From NCBI GenBank assembly GCA_027604665.1, contig JADGIZ010000226.1:1-18952 (forward strand): a stretch of DNA of 18,952 nucleotides, read 5' to 3'. Shown here piece by piece: positions 1-8,218 of this stretch; within the stretch, counting starts at the first letter, position 1, and each line of letters starts with the position of its first letter. The stretch is from Polyrhizophydium stewartii (lineage: Eukaryota; Chytridiomycota; Chytridiomycetes; Rhizophydiales). The notes below the pieces were generated by a model. The model was not told the DNA's origin and made no database searches. It saw only the letters and a program-made list of their open reading frames with translations. The position numbers were made by a program, and so were the translations under genes.

Positions 1-220
1 CCAGCGGCCACTCGAGCGCCAGGGCGTCGCCCCACATGTCGACCACCTGCGAGCCGGTCGGGTCGGCGAGCTCGCCCTGCACCCACTGCGTGAGCAGGCC
101 GGCTGCCGCCAGGACGGCGCGCCGCATCTCGGCGGGCAGCCTGTCCCAGTGCGAGGCGGCTGGGGCGGCGGGCGCCGCGAGCAGCGCAGATGGGAGGCGC
201 TTGGGCGGCAGCAGGCCCAT
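1..220 (-). CDS. 5' end of an F-box-like/ankyrin-type protein (partial, runs off left edge)
   Basis: The minus-strand frame opens at an ATG at 220 and stays open to the window edge (73 codons). It begins with a Pro/Ala-rich stretch (MGLLPPKRLPSALLAAP), then SHWDRLPAEMRRAVLAAAG and LLTQWVQGEL. The HWDRLPxEMxxAV pattern followed by a short helix resembles F-box-like leaders that I recall preceding ankyrin-repeat arrays in chytrid fungi. No ankyrin repeat lies inside the window, so the family call is inference. An in-frame ATG at 295 could add 25 residues, and the frame stays open further upstream; I chose 220 because the recognisable leader starts there. It lies 213 bp downstream of the PPR1 stop on the same strand. 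A degenerate copy of the same leader lies near 5300-5360. Confidence 0.5.
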   Translation of the reverse strand, partial: MGLLPPKRLPSALLAAPAAPAASHWDRLPAEMRRAVLAAAGLLTQWVQGELADPTGSQVVDMWGDALALEWPL

Positions 221-432
221 GAAGGCTGGAGATGCGGCAGGGCGGGCTCGACCTCGGCGCACACAGGCGGCACCTGTTCCCCGCGAGAGGCGCATGACCG
301 CGGCGGACGAGCGGCCGATCGGCCGGCTCCGGCTCAATGGAGTCGCCGGGCAACAGCGACGGCGGTCTGGGCCTGCTCTGGAGCTCGGCCGGTCCGGCCG
401 CTGCGGCCGACCAACCCGCTCATGGTGACGCT

Positions 433-2217
433 TCATTCTTCCACAGCCCGGCCCTCCGCGCCATCCCGCCCGCCCGTCCCCGCTCCGCTGCGCCTGACCG
501 CCTCCGCCCGCAGCGACTCGGCGCGGAACAGCAACTCGGGGTGGTGCTGTCTGATGTGCCCCACGAGCCTGTCGACCGCTGCCACGTCCGCCCGCATCTT
601 GGCCGTCAGCAGCGCATCAAACAAGCTGAGCGACAACTTAGGCCCGAGCTGCCGGAGTGCACACTCGGCGACAAGCCGCTGCGTTTCGCCCTGGAGCGAC
701 ACACGCCGTCGCAGGCACTCAATGAACACCGTGTGCATCGACTCCCCGTCCATCGCCGTGGCGTACCCGCGCAGGAGCATTGGCAGGGCCTTGTCGGATC
801 CGAGACTTTGAAGTACGCTGTCAGTTTCGAGCGCTTGTGCGAGCTGCGCCTTGGTCTTGAGCCCGCCTATCCGCTCGACAAGCAGGCTTGGCAGGTGCTC
901 GTTGTGCACGGTGCGCCGGTTGTGGCGATCATCGATTCTCAGCAGCGACTTGATCTCGTTCGTCTGCCCAAGCCCCGCCAGGGCCAGAATTTCGAGGCTG
1001 AGCTTCAGACTTGGGCGGCTCGATACGTACCAGCGCATCGCCGCAAGGTTGTCAAGCGCCTCCTGGAAACGGCCCTTGACCGCAATGCGTCGTGTGGCAT
1101 CTAGCCACAGCTCCTGCACCTTTTGGCTGTCCGGCATCTTGAGCATTCGGAGGAGCTCAAAGAACTCGTCCATCTTGTCCTGTTGAAGCATTGCCCCCAG
1201 CGCCTTGCACGCGGCCGTGTTCCCGAGCAGCTCGGAGGCTGGTGGGCAGCCAATGCTGCGCAAAGTCGTGAACAGCCCTCTCCAGTCGCCGAGCATGATA
1301 TGTGTGTTTGCCAGATAGGTGTATGCAAAATCGAGATCAAGGTCGGCCAGCTTGCCCCAGATCAGCATGCCCTTATCGCTCTGACCAGCAACCATGTATG
1401 CGCGAGACCGAGCCGCAAGAATCGGCCTGGAAGCGACTGGCAGACCGTGTCTGTGTATCGCGGCAGCCAGCTTCTCGACCGCCGCAACATCGCCGACGCG
1501 CGCATACGACTCGGCCAGATGCTGCAGCATGAGCGGCGTGCTCGGTAAGCCAAAGGACCTTGCCCGCTGGTAGATGCATTCGACCAAATGATGCCTCTCA
1601 TGGTCGTCTGAGCTAATCGAAAGTCGCTGGCTGAACAGCACAAAGTAGACGAGTTTAGAAAAGTGTGTTGGTGCAAGATGTGCGAGAGCATCCGGCGACT
1701 GTGTCTCGAGTGTCTGGAAGATATTGACAGATCGCGGGCCGTAGTTCGAATCGATGCTGTTTGTCAGCTTCCCTAGCAGTTCAGCAGTTTGCTTTGGGGT
1801 GTTCGGGCTGATAGGTCGGCGCATTCTGGATGTGGCTTCGTCGGCGATTGCAATGTCAGGGATGTCGACGTCCTCTGCCAGAGCTGAATTCGATGTCCCA
1901 GGAGCCGAGAAGCCCTCTCCACTGTATTTTGAAGCAGCCTTGACCTCCTTACGTGCGCGGAGCACGACTGGTTGCTGGCGCTTTTGGTTGTCGGCCGCAG
2001 CGTCGTCGCCTTTGGCTGGTGATCTCGCCTCGGTCGTCGCCCAGCGCGCGGCCGGCCAGCGTGCGAGCACCGCCGCGACGCCCACGGCCCGCGGCCCGCG
2101 CTCCACAGCGCGCGAGCCCACAGCCGCAGCGAGAGCGTGCAGTGCGTGTGCGTGTGCGCTGCAGCCGCACGCCGTGCGCGGGAAGCGCAGCGCGGCCGTC
2201 GCCGCCCGTCCAAGCAT
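433..2217 (-). CDS. PPR-like mitochondrial protein, paralogue 1 (PPR1)
   Basis: Intronless, 594 aa. Residues 1 to about 67 form a classic mitochondrial presequence: rich in Arg, Ala and Ser, no acidic residues early, starting MLGRAATAALRFPRTACG and ending near a plausible cleavage site at ARWATTEA. After a Lys-rich linker the body is made of helical hairpins. Examples are HLAESYARVGDVAAVEKLAA (about residues 227-250) and ILAARSRAYMVAGQSDKGM (about 266-284), which fit PPR/TPR-like repeats. Hairpins continue to the C-terminus (MLLRGYTAMDGESMHTVF). The start at 2217 has A at -3 and begins the presequence; an in-frame ATG at 2394 would put 59 unconvincing residues in front. The body is the most diverged of PPR1-3, but the core AAxSRxYxVAG and the late GLGQ segment are kept. 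Family role: organellar RNA processing or translation, inferred only. Confidence 0.7.
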   Translation of the reverse strand: MLGRAATAALRFPRTACGCSAHAHALHALAAAVGSRAVERGPRAVGVAAVLARWPAARWATTEARSPAKGDDAAADNQKRQQPVVLRARKEVKAASKYSGEGFSAPGTSNSALAEDVDIPDIAIADEATSRMRRPISPNTPKQTAELLGKLTNSIDSNYGPRSVNIFQTLETQSPDALAHLAPTHFSKLVYFVLFSQRLSISSDDHERHHLVECIYQRARSFGLPSTPLMLQHLAESYARVGDVAAVEKLAAAIHRHGLPVASRPILAARSRAYMVAGQSDKGMLIWGKLADLDLDFAYTYLANTHIMLGDWRGLFTTLRSIGCPPASELLGNTAACKALGAMLQQDKMDEFFELLRMLKMPDSQKVQELWLDATRRIAVKGRFQEALDNLAAMRWYVSSRPSLKLSLEILALAGLGQTNEIKSLLRIDDRHNRRTVHNEHLPSLLVERIGGLKTKAQLAQALETDSVLQSLGSDKALPMLLRGYATAMDGESMHTVFIECLRRRVSLQGETQRLVAECALRQLGPKLSLSLFDALLTAKMRADVAAVDRLVGHIRQHHPELLFRAESLRAEAVRRSGAGTGGRDGAEGRAVEE

Positions 2218-2425
2218 GCTCGGTGTCTGCGACCGAGGCCAAGTGTCGCCGCGTCGCCTGCGCTCCGGGCCGCCCGCTCGCCCAGATGCTTGAGGGGCGC
2301 CCCACTCATGCGGCGATGGATCGTGACACCCAGCAGCCCTGGACGGCCGGCCTCCTCCTTCTGCCATGCTGCAATGTCCATTCCACACGGCCATCCCGAC
2401 ACAAGCTCATCGCAAACCCGCTTCA
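1992..2425 (-). repeat. Module A, copy 1 (leader-spacer cassette of PPR1)
   Basis: This 434 bp segment aligns without a gap to 9764-10197, with about 22 mismatches counted by eye (about 95% identity). It holds the PPR1 presequence codons, the whole 205 bp spacer, and the TGA stop of the STPR-like gene at 2423-2425. Its core also matches 7649-7930. Outside it on the PPR side the coding sequence diverges at once, just past the codons for ARSPAKGDDAAA. Confidence 0.9.
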
Positions 2426-4183
2426 TTGGAACGAGACCGAGAATGACCCGAGCACAGCGTTCTGCTTCTTGCGGTTATAGTTCTCTCGCGCTTTGCGTCT
2501 GGCCTCTTCGCGCAGCTCGGGATATTGCTCATACAGCAGCCTCCGCCGTGCTGCAGAGCGAGCATTGGATGCGTTGACCGAGAGCCTGCGCCGCTCTCGC
2601 TGTTCAGGCGACATGTTCGCCTTGTATCTCCGCTCGTCTTCTCGCTTCTTGCGCTGGTAGGCCTCGCGCTCCTCGGGCGACATCGCAGCAAGCCGCTGCT
2701 TGTGGCGGTCGTTCATCCGGCGCCGTCGCTCTGCACGCTCCTCAGGCGTCATTCTGGCGATGCGCTCCTGCTGGCGCTTGTTAACGCGACGGATGAACTC
2801 CTTGCGCTCCTCGGGAGGCAACGAGTCTCGCCAGCGCCTGACCATCTCGTTTTGTCGGCGTAGAAACGCCTCTCGCTCCTCGGGTGACATTGCCTCGATG
2901 CGCTGCTTCCGGCGCTCGCGCTGCCGACGCCGGCGCTCCTGTCGCTCCTCCGGACCCATGGCTGCAAGGCGTTGCCGATTCCGCTCGTTCAAGCTGCGGC
3001 GCCTTTCGGCGCGCTGCTCTGGCGTCAGGCTGGAAAGGCGCTGGCGCGCGCGCTCGTTGCGCTTCATCCGATACGCCTCGCGCTCCTCGGGCGGCATATC
3101 GGCCAGTCGCTTGCGCCGTCGCTCCATGTGTTCGGCGCGATCCTCGGGCGTCATGTCGGCTATTCGCTGCCGCCGGCGCTTCTTGCGCTCCTCCCGCTCC
3201 TGCGGCGTCATTGTTGCAATGCGCTGCGAGCGGCGCTGCGAGCGATCGCGCAGGAACTCGTTCCGCTCGTCAGGCGGCATTGCCGTGATCCGGTCCCTCT
3301 GACGCTGCTTCATCTTGTGAATGAACTCCTCGAACTGCTCCGGGGGAAGCGAGTCGCGCCACTGCTTCAACGCCGCCCGCCTCATCTGCGCCAACGCATC
3401 GTGTTGACCTTCAGATTCTGCTGCCTCGGGAGTCTCGCCGAGGTCTTGTGCGCGAGCGAGCGCCGCCTTGCGATCTTCGTGAGGCAGGGCATCATAAAGC
3501 TCGAGCCACATCTCCAATTGGCAGCGCCTCTTGTCAGCAGGCATGGCAGCGAGCGCGACCAGTGCTAGGTTCTGCTGGAGCTTGGCAGAGTGTGCGTCGA
3601 GGCCGAGAAACTGCGCGGCGGCAAGGACCTGCATCGAGATGTCGGCGAGGGTTGCCATGACTTCATCCGAGATGGATGCATTTCCTTGGCCTGGCACTCC
3701 GCCGAGGGCAGAAAGGGCCTTGCCACCATCGAGAATATCAGCGAGATCCACATCGCAGAGATCAAAGTCCACATCAAAATCCTCGTGCGTCGAGCTGTCG
3801 TCGCTCGTGGAGCCAACGTCGCAGTCGTCGTCGTCGTCATCATCATAGTCGCTGACAATGTCGCCGCCGTCACTGTCATCCGCCTCATCGATTGGCCAGT
3901 CGCTCTCGATGTCGTCCAAGCCGCCTTCCCAGTCGAACTCGCTGTCTGAATCATGCGGCTCGGGGGCCGAAAGGCGGACCCGCTTCCGGCTGGAGGCCCG
4001 CCCGTTCGCTTGCTCATCGCCGGGTGTGTTGGTGGTGGCCCGAGAGGGCCTGGTCGGCGTGACCTGGGTGGACTTGCGGCGAGCCAGGCGCGGGGAGGCG
4101 TGCGGAGAGGCGGCAGGCATGGCGCTCTCGGCTGTGTCATGCCTGGCCTGGCTCGCCGGCTGCGGCGTGTGCCGGGCAGGCAT
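2423..4183 (-). CDS. Arginine-rich protein with twelve STPR-like 23-residue repeats
   Basis: 586 aa from the ATG at 4183 (A at -3). The frame is open upstream to 4558, but that part encodes His/Thr low complexity from a GT-rich tract and is probably leader. Order: basic Pro/Thr-rich N-terminus; possible nuclear signal SSRKRVR (residues 64-70); acidic region (about 78-154) with a run of seven Asp; helical segment (about 172-275); then twelve tandem units (about 279-546) of consensus (M/L)(T/S/P)PEERxExxRRxxxxRxxQRLAx; then a basic tail. Period 23, the central PEER core and heavy Arg content match the STPR DNA-binding repeat known from silkworm FMBP-1 and vertebrate ZNF821, which usually has about four units. 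A nuclear DNA- or RNA-binding role is inference. The last 14-15 codons (RKKQNAVL) resemble the tail of PPR4. Alternative start: ATG at residue 22. Confidence 0.72.
   Translation of the reverse strand: MPARHTPQPASQARHDTAESAMPAASPHASPRLARRKSTQVTPTRPSRATTNTPGDEQANGRASSRKRVRLSAPEPHDSDSEFDWEGGLDDIESDWPIDEADDSDGGDIVSDYDDDDDDDCDVGSTSDDSSTHEDFDVDFDLCDVDLADILDGGKALSALGGVPGQGNASISDEVMATLADISMQVLAAAQFLGLDAHSAKLQQNLALVALAAMPADKRRCQLEMWLELYDALPHEDRKAALARAQDLGETPEAAESEGQHDALAQMRRAALKQWRDSLPPEQFEEFIHKMKQRQRDRITAMPPDERNEFLRDRSQRRSQRIATMTPQEREERKKRRRQRIADMTPEDRAEHMERRRKRLADMPPEEREAYRMKRNERARQRLSSLTPEQRAERRRSLNERNRQRLAAMGPEERQERRRRQRERRKQRIEAMSPEEREAFLRRQNEMVRRWRDSLPPEERKEFIRRVNKRQQERIARMTPEERAERRRRMNDRHKQRLAAMSPEEREAYQRKKREDERRYKANMSPEQRERRRLSVNASNARSAARRRLLYEQYPELREEARRKARENYNRKKQNAVLGSFSVSFQ
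2546..3349 (-). repeat. In-gene tandem repeat array, 12 units of 69 bp (two of 57 bp)
   Basis: Units begin at the Met/Leu before (T/S/P/G)PE. Ten units are 23 residues or close to it; units 3 and 4 (MTPQEREERKKRRRQRIAD and MTPEDRAEHMERRRKRLAD) are 19. A four-residue loss is about one helical turn. Units 1 and 9 are both preceded by WRDS and share LPPE..EFI, which hints at block duplication inside the array. Confidence 0.85.
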
Positions 4184-4270
4184 CGTCAGCGGCTGGCGGC
4201 AGCGTCGTGGATTGCGTGCGAAGGCGGCGACCGGCGCACCGGCTGCGGCAGCGACTTGCTGCGGGTGCGC

Positions 4271-4345
4271 GGCGGCATGTGAGTGTGTGTGCTTGTGCGT
4301 GCGTGCGTGGGCGTGTGCGGGCAGAACGGTGTGCGTGTGGGGGCG
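4271..4345. repeat. GT/CA-rich low-complexity tract upstream of the STPR-like gene
   Basis: The plus strand shows imperfect TG/GTGC repeats (for example gtgagtgtgtgtgcttgtgc). Read on the minus strand this gives the His/Thr/Ala run in the open frame above the chosen start. It is more likely 5' leader or promoter DNA than coding. Confidence 0.6.
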
Positions 4346-5240
4346 GGCAGGCAGCGAGCCGCGGCGGAGCGGCGAGCAGCAGGTGTCGCCAACGGGGGAA
4401 GAAACCAGCCGACAACCACAAGCAAGCCGCCTCGAACCACCGGCGACAATCGGCACCTCCTCCCGCCGCACATGCCCCATCCACCAACCACACGCCATGC
4501 GGCGTGAAGTTTGCGGTACCTGCTCCACAACACAGCCAGTCAATCGATGCCGCCACACGATACCACCATTGCTGAGGCCGACGGGCCAGATCCGCGATGT
4601 GCGACGATGCGCATCCAGTCGCGATGCCCGGCTCAGGCGGGCTTGGCCAGCATCCGATCGCCGTGTGCAGTCTCACGCAGTCATTGCTGAGTGGCAAATA
4701 TCCCTTTTGGAGCCCATTGGAACCGCCGGACATCTGTCTCGTCGGCGCTCAGCGACGCCAGAACACCGCATGCGCTGCAGATGCTCGGCATGCCGCCATC
4801 CCGAGCGACAGCGGCGCAGCTGACTCGTTTGGCTCCGATGCCTTCGTCCGCAACATTCCTGTTGGTAAAAACATGAATGGCACAACCAGGCTCGGCTTCG
4901 ATGACAGCAGCAGCGGCCGTCTGTGCAGGCCGCACCTCTCGAGCTCCATTGCAGCCGAGACGAGATCCGCCGCGATCGACTGAGGGTTGGGCTTGAAGGC
5001 AGGTTCTGACCAGGCATCCGAGCGGTATGACGCTCCGACGTTGAGCAGGCGCCTGGAAAGCGACTGACCAAGCGCGCTTTCTTGCGTTCAAGAGTGTGAT
5101 TCTTCAATGAACGCAGCTTGCCACCCCAAAGAGTGTGATTCCCGTTGTCTCAGTCATTGCGATCAGTCTGCAATCAGCATCATTTGATGGTGTTGCTCGA
5201 CGAGACGCATGCTGCAACATCCGATGAGATCGCGCGAGAC
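4346..5240. other. Stretch without a convincing gene
   Basis: Several overlapping open frames exist on both strands (for example plus 4597-4983, minus 4673-5107, minus 4691-5091). None shows a domain, a repeat pattern or homology to another part of the window that I can recognise. The first part is probably promoter and 5' leader of the STPR-like gene. A 12-base direct repeat (agagtgtgattc) occurs at 5091-5102 and 5130-5141. The stretch may hold a decayed gene. Confidence 0.4.
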
Positions 5241-5879
5241 TCAAAGCAGCATCAGCTGATCGTGAGAGTGGTTTCCAGACAATCGATGACCAAGGTCACT
5301 TTGCTGCGAGCCGCATCTCGAGGGGCAGCCTGTCCCAGTGCGATGCGGCGGGGGCGTTGCGGCCAGCGTCGGCGGCAGGGGCGTGCGGTCCAGGGTCTGT
5401 CTCTGGCTGCATGGCGGCAGGGCAAGTGCGCCACCACCCAGATCCAAACAGCGACATGCCGCCAGATGCGCACTCGCTGCCCGCTGCTCGCCCCGACTCA
5501 CACGGCGCCGACTGCCTGCCCACCGCCTCCGACTCAGCATGAGCGCCGACCTCGCGGGCCGCAGTCGTGGCGACCGAGTGCACTGGGCCGTCCTGCTCCA
5601 CAGCCAAGGCCGATCCTGCTCTGGGCATCCGCCACTTGCCTGCCCGCCCGATCCGCTCGTTGACCCGGCCGTCGCCTTGTGTGGCAGTGGTTCAACCAGC
5701 AGCAGCATTGGCTGTTGAAGACAGGAGTGACACACGCGATCGTCGACCGTCGCTTTGTCCGCTTGCAGCTCTGCCGCCAGCATTGCGTTGAACATGCCGA
5801 GCACAGTCAACGCCCAGAGCCACAACATCGCGCGCTTGATTGTGCGTCGCTGCTCGGCAGCAATAGCCGGTGTCGGCAC
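5241..5879 (-). CDS. Doubtful ORF with a signal-peptide-like N-terminus
   Basis: 212 codons from the ATG at 5879, just after module B copy 1 in the direction of transcription. The first 40 residues look like a secretion signal: basic residues (EQRRTIKR), then a hydrophobic core (AMLWLWALTVLGMFNAML) and a small-residue cleavage region (AAELQA). A few cysteines follow (VCHSC). After about residue 70 the sequence becomes Arg/Ser/Pro low complexity typical of a chance frame, and it overlaps an ankyrin-leader relic in another frame. Possibly only a first exon or the remains of a secreted protein. No family recognised. Confidence 0.2.
   Translation of the reverse strand: MPTPAIAAEQRRTIKRAMLWLWALTVLGMFNAMLAAELQADKATVDDRVCHSCLQQPMLLLVEPLPHKATAGSTSGSGGQASGGCPEQDRPWLWSRTAQCTRSPRLRPARSALMLSRRRWAGSRRRVSRGEQRAASAHLAACRCLDLGGGALALPPCSQRQTLDRTPLPPTLAATPPPHRTGTGCPSRCGSQQSDLGHRLSGNHSHDQLMLL
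5296..5628 (-). pseudogene. Truncated copy of the F-box-like/ankyrin leader
   Basis: The frame from the ATG at 5628 ends with NAPAASHWDRLPLEMRLAAK and a stop. This matches the leader at the left edge of the window (AAPAASHWDRLPAEMRRAV). At DNA level both share gcactgggacaggctgccc followed by gagatgcggc. After MRLAAK the homology breaks and the frame closes, so only the start of the gene remains. The upstream 80 residues are not similar to the other copy. It follows PPR2, as the intact leader follows PPR1, which suggests a shared duplication. A short real gene is the less likely alternative. Confidence 0.45.
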
Positions 5880-5909
5880 GCACTGAATTGTGAGCCAGCT
5901 TGTGTGCCC

Positions 5910-6082
5910 GCACCAGATACATCGCAGATCTGAACAGCAGCCACACCGCCATGCATCCGCCGCGGCTTGGTGCTGCCGTCCTGCACTTCACACTCACGAA
6001 CGCGCAAGACGCATCGATGCAGACAGCCAGCAAGCCAGCATTGCTGATCCAATCAATCACGCAAACAACAACTGCGTTCATT
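5910..6082 (-). repeat. Module B, copy 1 (trailer after PPR2)
   Basis: 173 bp aligned without a gap to 8046-8218, with about 24 mismatches by eye (about 86%). On the minus strand it begins at the TGA stop of PPR2 (AATGAACGCAG...). Beyond the stop the PPR2 and PPR3 coding ends are not clearly alignable. Confidence 0.85.
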
Positions 6083-7850
6083 CGTCACGGAGCTCCTTGG
6101 AGCGAGAGTTACGGGTCAATTCCGACAAACCATCAAGCTTATTCTGGACTCGCTTGATCCTCGGGTGAAGGTCTGGGAAATTGTTCCACAGATATTCAGT
6201 TGCCAAAACAGGCCTGAAATTCATGTGCCACATGGGCACCTTCGCCTCAAGAGTCCGTTCGATCATGCGCATTGCGTCTTCGGGGTTACTCTGCTCCGCA
6301 ACCAAAGCGACCGTGTTCTTGAGCGTCTTTTTGGGGATAGCGAGTCCACGCTTGAGCATCTCGTTAAACACAACGCGTATCGAGTCAAGGTTGCCGCTGG
6401 CCGTGTATCCGCGCAGCAGCATCACGAGCGCCATGCGCCTGTGGAGCTTGGAGACGATCTCGTGCGACGCAAGCACTCTCTCGAGCTGGTCCGCGTCGGC
6501 AACAGGCCCGACATGCTTGACAAGCACGGCGCCGGCAGCGAGCGCAGTCTTGGAGTCACAGACAGGATTGCCGAGCTGAGCAAACAGCGCCAGAGCTTGG
6601 TCGTTCTGGCCGAGTCCATCGCGCGCAACAATCTCGGTGACAATGTGCGGCTCTTTCATCTTGGAACTTGGCTGGCGGTGCACTTCGAGAATGTCGAGTG
6701 CGTCCTGGAATCGACCACCGAGAGCGAGAGCACCGGCAACACGATGGCAAAGATCGCCTGTCTTCCAAGCGCCGCTGAGCTGCGGCATCTTGGCCACTCG
6801 AGCAAGCGAGTCCGTGTCGCGCTTATCAATCAGCATCGAGGAAAGCTTGTCCAAGCACTGCTCTCTCGGCGTCTCGTCAGGGAACTGCTGCACGAGCGTC
6901 TCGAGAGCGTGCACGGCGCTGTCGACATCTCGACGAAAGGCGTGCGTCTGGATCAGATGCTCGTGCGGCGCCTTTGTCTTGTCGATCTCGGCGAGCTTGG
7001 ACCAGAACTGCATGCCCTCGTCCGCGTCGCCGGCAACCAGGTGCATGCGAGACTGCGCAGCGAACACATCAGGCGTCTCGGTGTCGACGCCGGCGTCGCG
7101 CATCTCGCCGAGCAGCTTCTCGAAGCCCGCGACATCGCCGGCCAATGCATGGCCGTCGAGCAGCGACCGATCAACGCTCGGCGGCAGAGTCACGCCGAGC
7201 TCCTTGGCCGTCGCCGCAATGCGCTGCGCGGCCTCGAGTCGCTCCTGGGGAGTGGTGTCAACCCGGAAATGGTGGGCAGAGATGGCGATCGAGACAAGAG
7301 ATGCAAACTCGTCAGGCGAGAGTTGCTTGAGCGCCTCTGGGTACTTGCTCTTGATCATGTAAAACTTGTCAATGATAGAAGATGAATACTTGAGCTCGGT
7401 GAAAAAGCGGAGCTTGTGAATGTGCTTGAGGCTTGGGTTTGAGCTGGTCTTGGACAAGCGAGCGACTTCAGGATTGACTTTGCTGCCCTTGGTGTCGCGA
7501 GCCTTCTTGGGTGGTGCCTTGGGCTTGCGAGTGCGCACAGCAGCAGCAGCATCCTTGACACCGCCCTTGGCAGCAGCCTTGCTGCCTTGGGTTGCCTTCT
7601 TTCCACGAGCAGCCGTCAAGCCACCGGCGTTGGTGCCACCACTCGACCCTGGTGATCTTGCCTCGGTCGTCGCCCAGCGCGCGGGCGGCCAGCGTGCGAG
7701 CACCGCCGCGACACCCACGGCCCGCGGCCCGCGCTCCACAGCGCGCGAGTCCGCAGCCGCGGCGAGAGCATGCAGTGCGTGTGCGTGTGCGCTGCGGCCG
7801 CACGCCGTGCGCGGGAAGCGCAGCGCGGCCGTCGCCGCCCGTCCAAGCAT
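6078..7850 (-). CDS. PPR-like mitochondrial protein, paralogue 2 (PPR2)
   Basis: Intronless, 590 aa from the ATG at 7850, chosen because it is the start shared by three paralogues. The presequence (residues 1 to about 67) is almost the same as in PPR1 and PPR3. A Gly/Lys/Ala-rich linker follows (about 68-125). The body carries PPR/TPR-like hairpins: LLDGHALAGDVAGFEKLLGE and AAQSRMHLVAGDADEGMQFW in the middle, and MLLRGYTASGNLDSIRVVF near the C-terminus. The middle (about 120 residues from ELGVTLPP) is close to PPR3, perhaps 60% by eye; the ends are less similar. The frame is open upstream to 8129, but that extension reads through module DNA. It lies 363 bp downstream of the PPR3 stop. A mitochondrial RNA-related role is inferred from presequence and repeat type. 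Confidence 0.72.
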   Translation of the reverse strand: MLGRAATAALRFPRTACGRSAHAHALHALAAAADSRAVERGPRAVGVAAVLARWPPARWATTEARSPGSSGGTNAGGLTAARGKKATQGSKAAAKGGVKDAAAAVRTRKPKAPPKKARDTKGSKVNPEVARLSKTSSNPSLKHIHKLRFFTELKYSSSIIDKFYMIKSKYPEALKQLSPDEFASLVSIAISAHHFRVDTTPQERLEAAQRIAATAKELGVTLPPSVDRSLLDGHALAGDVAGFEKLLGEMRDAGVDTETPDVFAAQSRMHLVAGDADEGMQFWSKLAEIDKTKAPHEHLIQTHAFRRDVDSAVHALETLVQQFPDETPREQCLDKLSSMLIDKRDTDSLARVAKMPQLSGAWKTGDLCHRVAGALALGGRFQDALDILEVHRQPSSKMKEPHIVTEIVARDGLGQNDQALALFAQLGNPVCDSKTALAAGAVLVKHVGPVADADQLERVLASHEIVSKLHRRMALVMLLRGYTASGNLDSIRVVFNEMLKRGLAIPKKTLKNTVALVAEQSNPEDAMRMIERTLEAKVPMWHMNFRPVLATEYLWNNFPDLHPRIKRVQNKLDGLSELTRNSRSKELRDE

Positions 7851-7930
7851 GCTCGGTGTCTGCGACCGAGGCCAAGTGCCGCCGCGCCGCCTGCGCTCCG
7901 GGCCGCCCGCTCGCCCCGATGCCTGCGGGG
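7649..7930 (-). repeat. Module A, copy 2 (leader core of PPR2)
   Basis: 282 bp aligned without a gap to 9788-10069, with about 9 mismatches by eye (about 97%). It covers the presequence codons and 80 bp upstream of the ATG. It lacks the outer part of module A; there the sequence changes to a CA-rich stretch (7931-8045) and then module B. Confidence 0.9.
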
Positions 7931-8045
7931 TGCTGCCGCCCCGCCACACACACACACGGCAATGGTCGCGCATCCTGCCGCATGCACTGGCGATGCACCG
8001 GTGTCCTGCGATCGCCGCATCGCAGCGACCTGGCCCCATGTCCTC

Positions 8046-8218
8046 GCACCAGGCACATCGCAGATCTGGACCACAGTCACACCGCCATGCATCTGCCGCG
8101 GCTTGGTGCTGCCGCCCGACACTCGACACTCACGAGCTCGCGAGATGCATCGATGCAGACAGCCAGCAAGCCAGGATCGCAGATCAGCACAACCACGCAA
8201 ACAACAACTGCGTTCATT
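8046..8218 (-). repeat. Module B, copy 2 (trailer after PPR3)
   Basis: Counterpart of 5910-6082. It begins at the TGA stop of PPR3 (8214-8216). Both copies place an ATG overlapping the stop (ATGA) and encode a short frame starting MNAVVVCV; here that frame ends after 46 codons at 8077. Confidence 0.85.

Noticed and set aside
2218..2394. In-frame ATG at 2394 (and its twin at 10166) as PPR start
   Set aside because: It would place 59 residues before a textbook presequence; PPR2 lacks the matching extension, so the shared inner ATG is preferred.
3858..4823. Plus-strand open frame of 321 codons across the STPR-like start
   Set aside because: It lies opposite the acidic region and the GT-rich tract, with no recognisable domain and composition as expected of a chance frame.
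7931..7970. CA repeat upstream of PPR2 as a functional element
   Set aside because: A short run of ca dinucleotides, common by chance in such DNA; noted only as the break between modules A and B.
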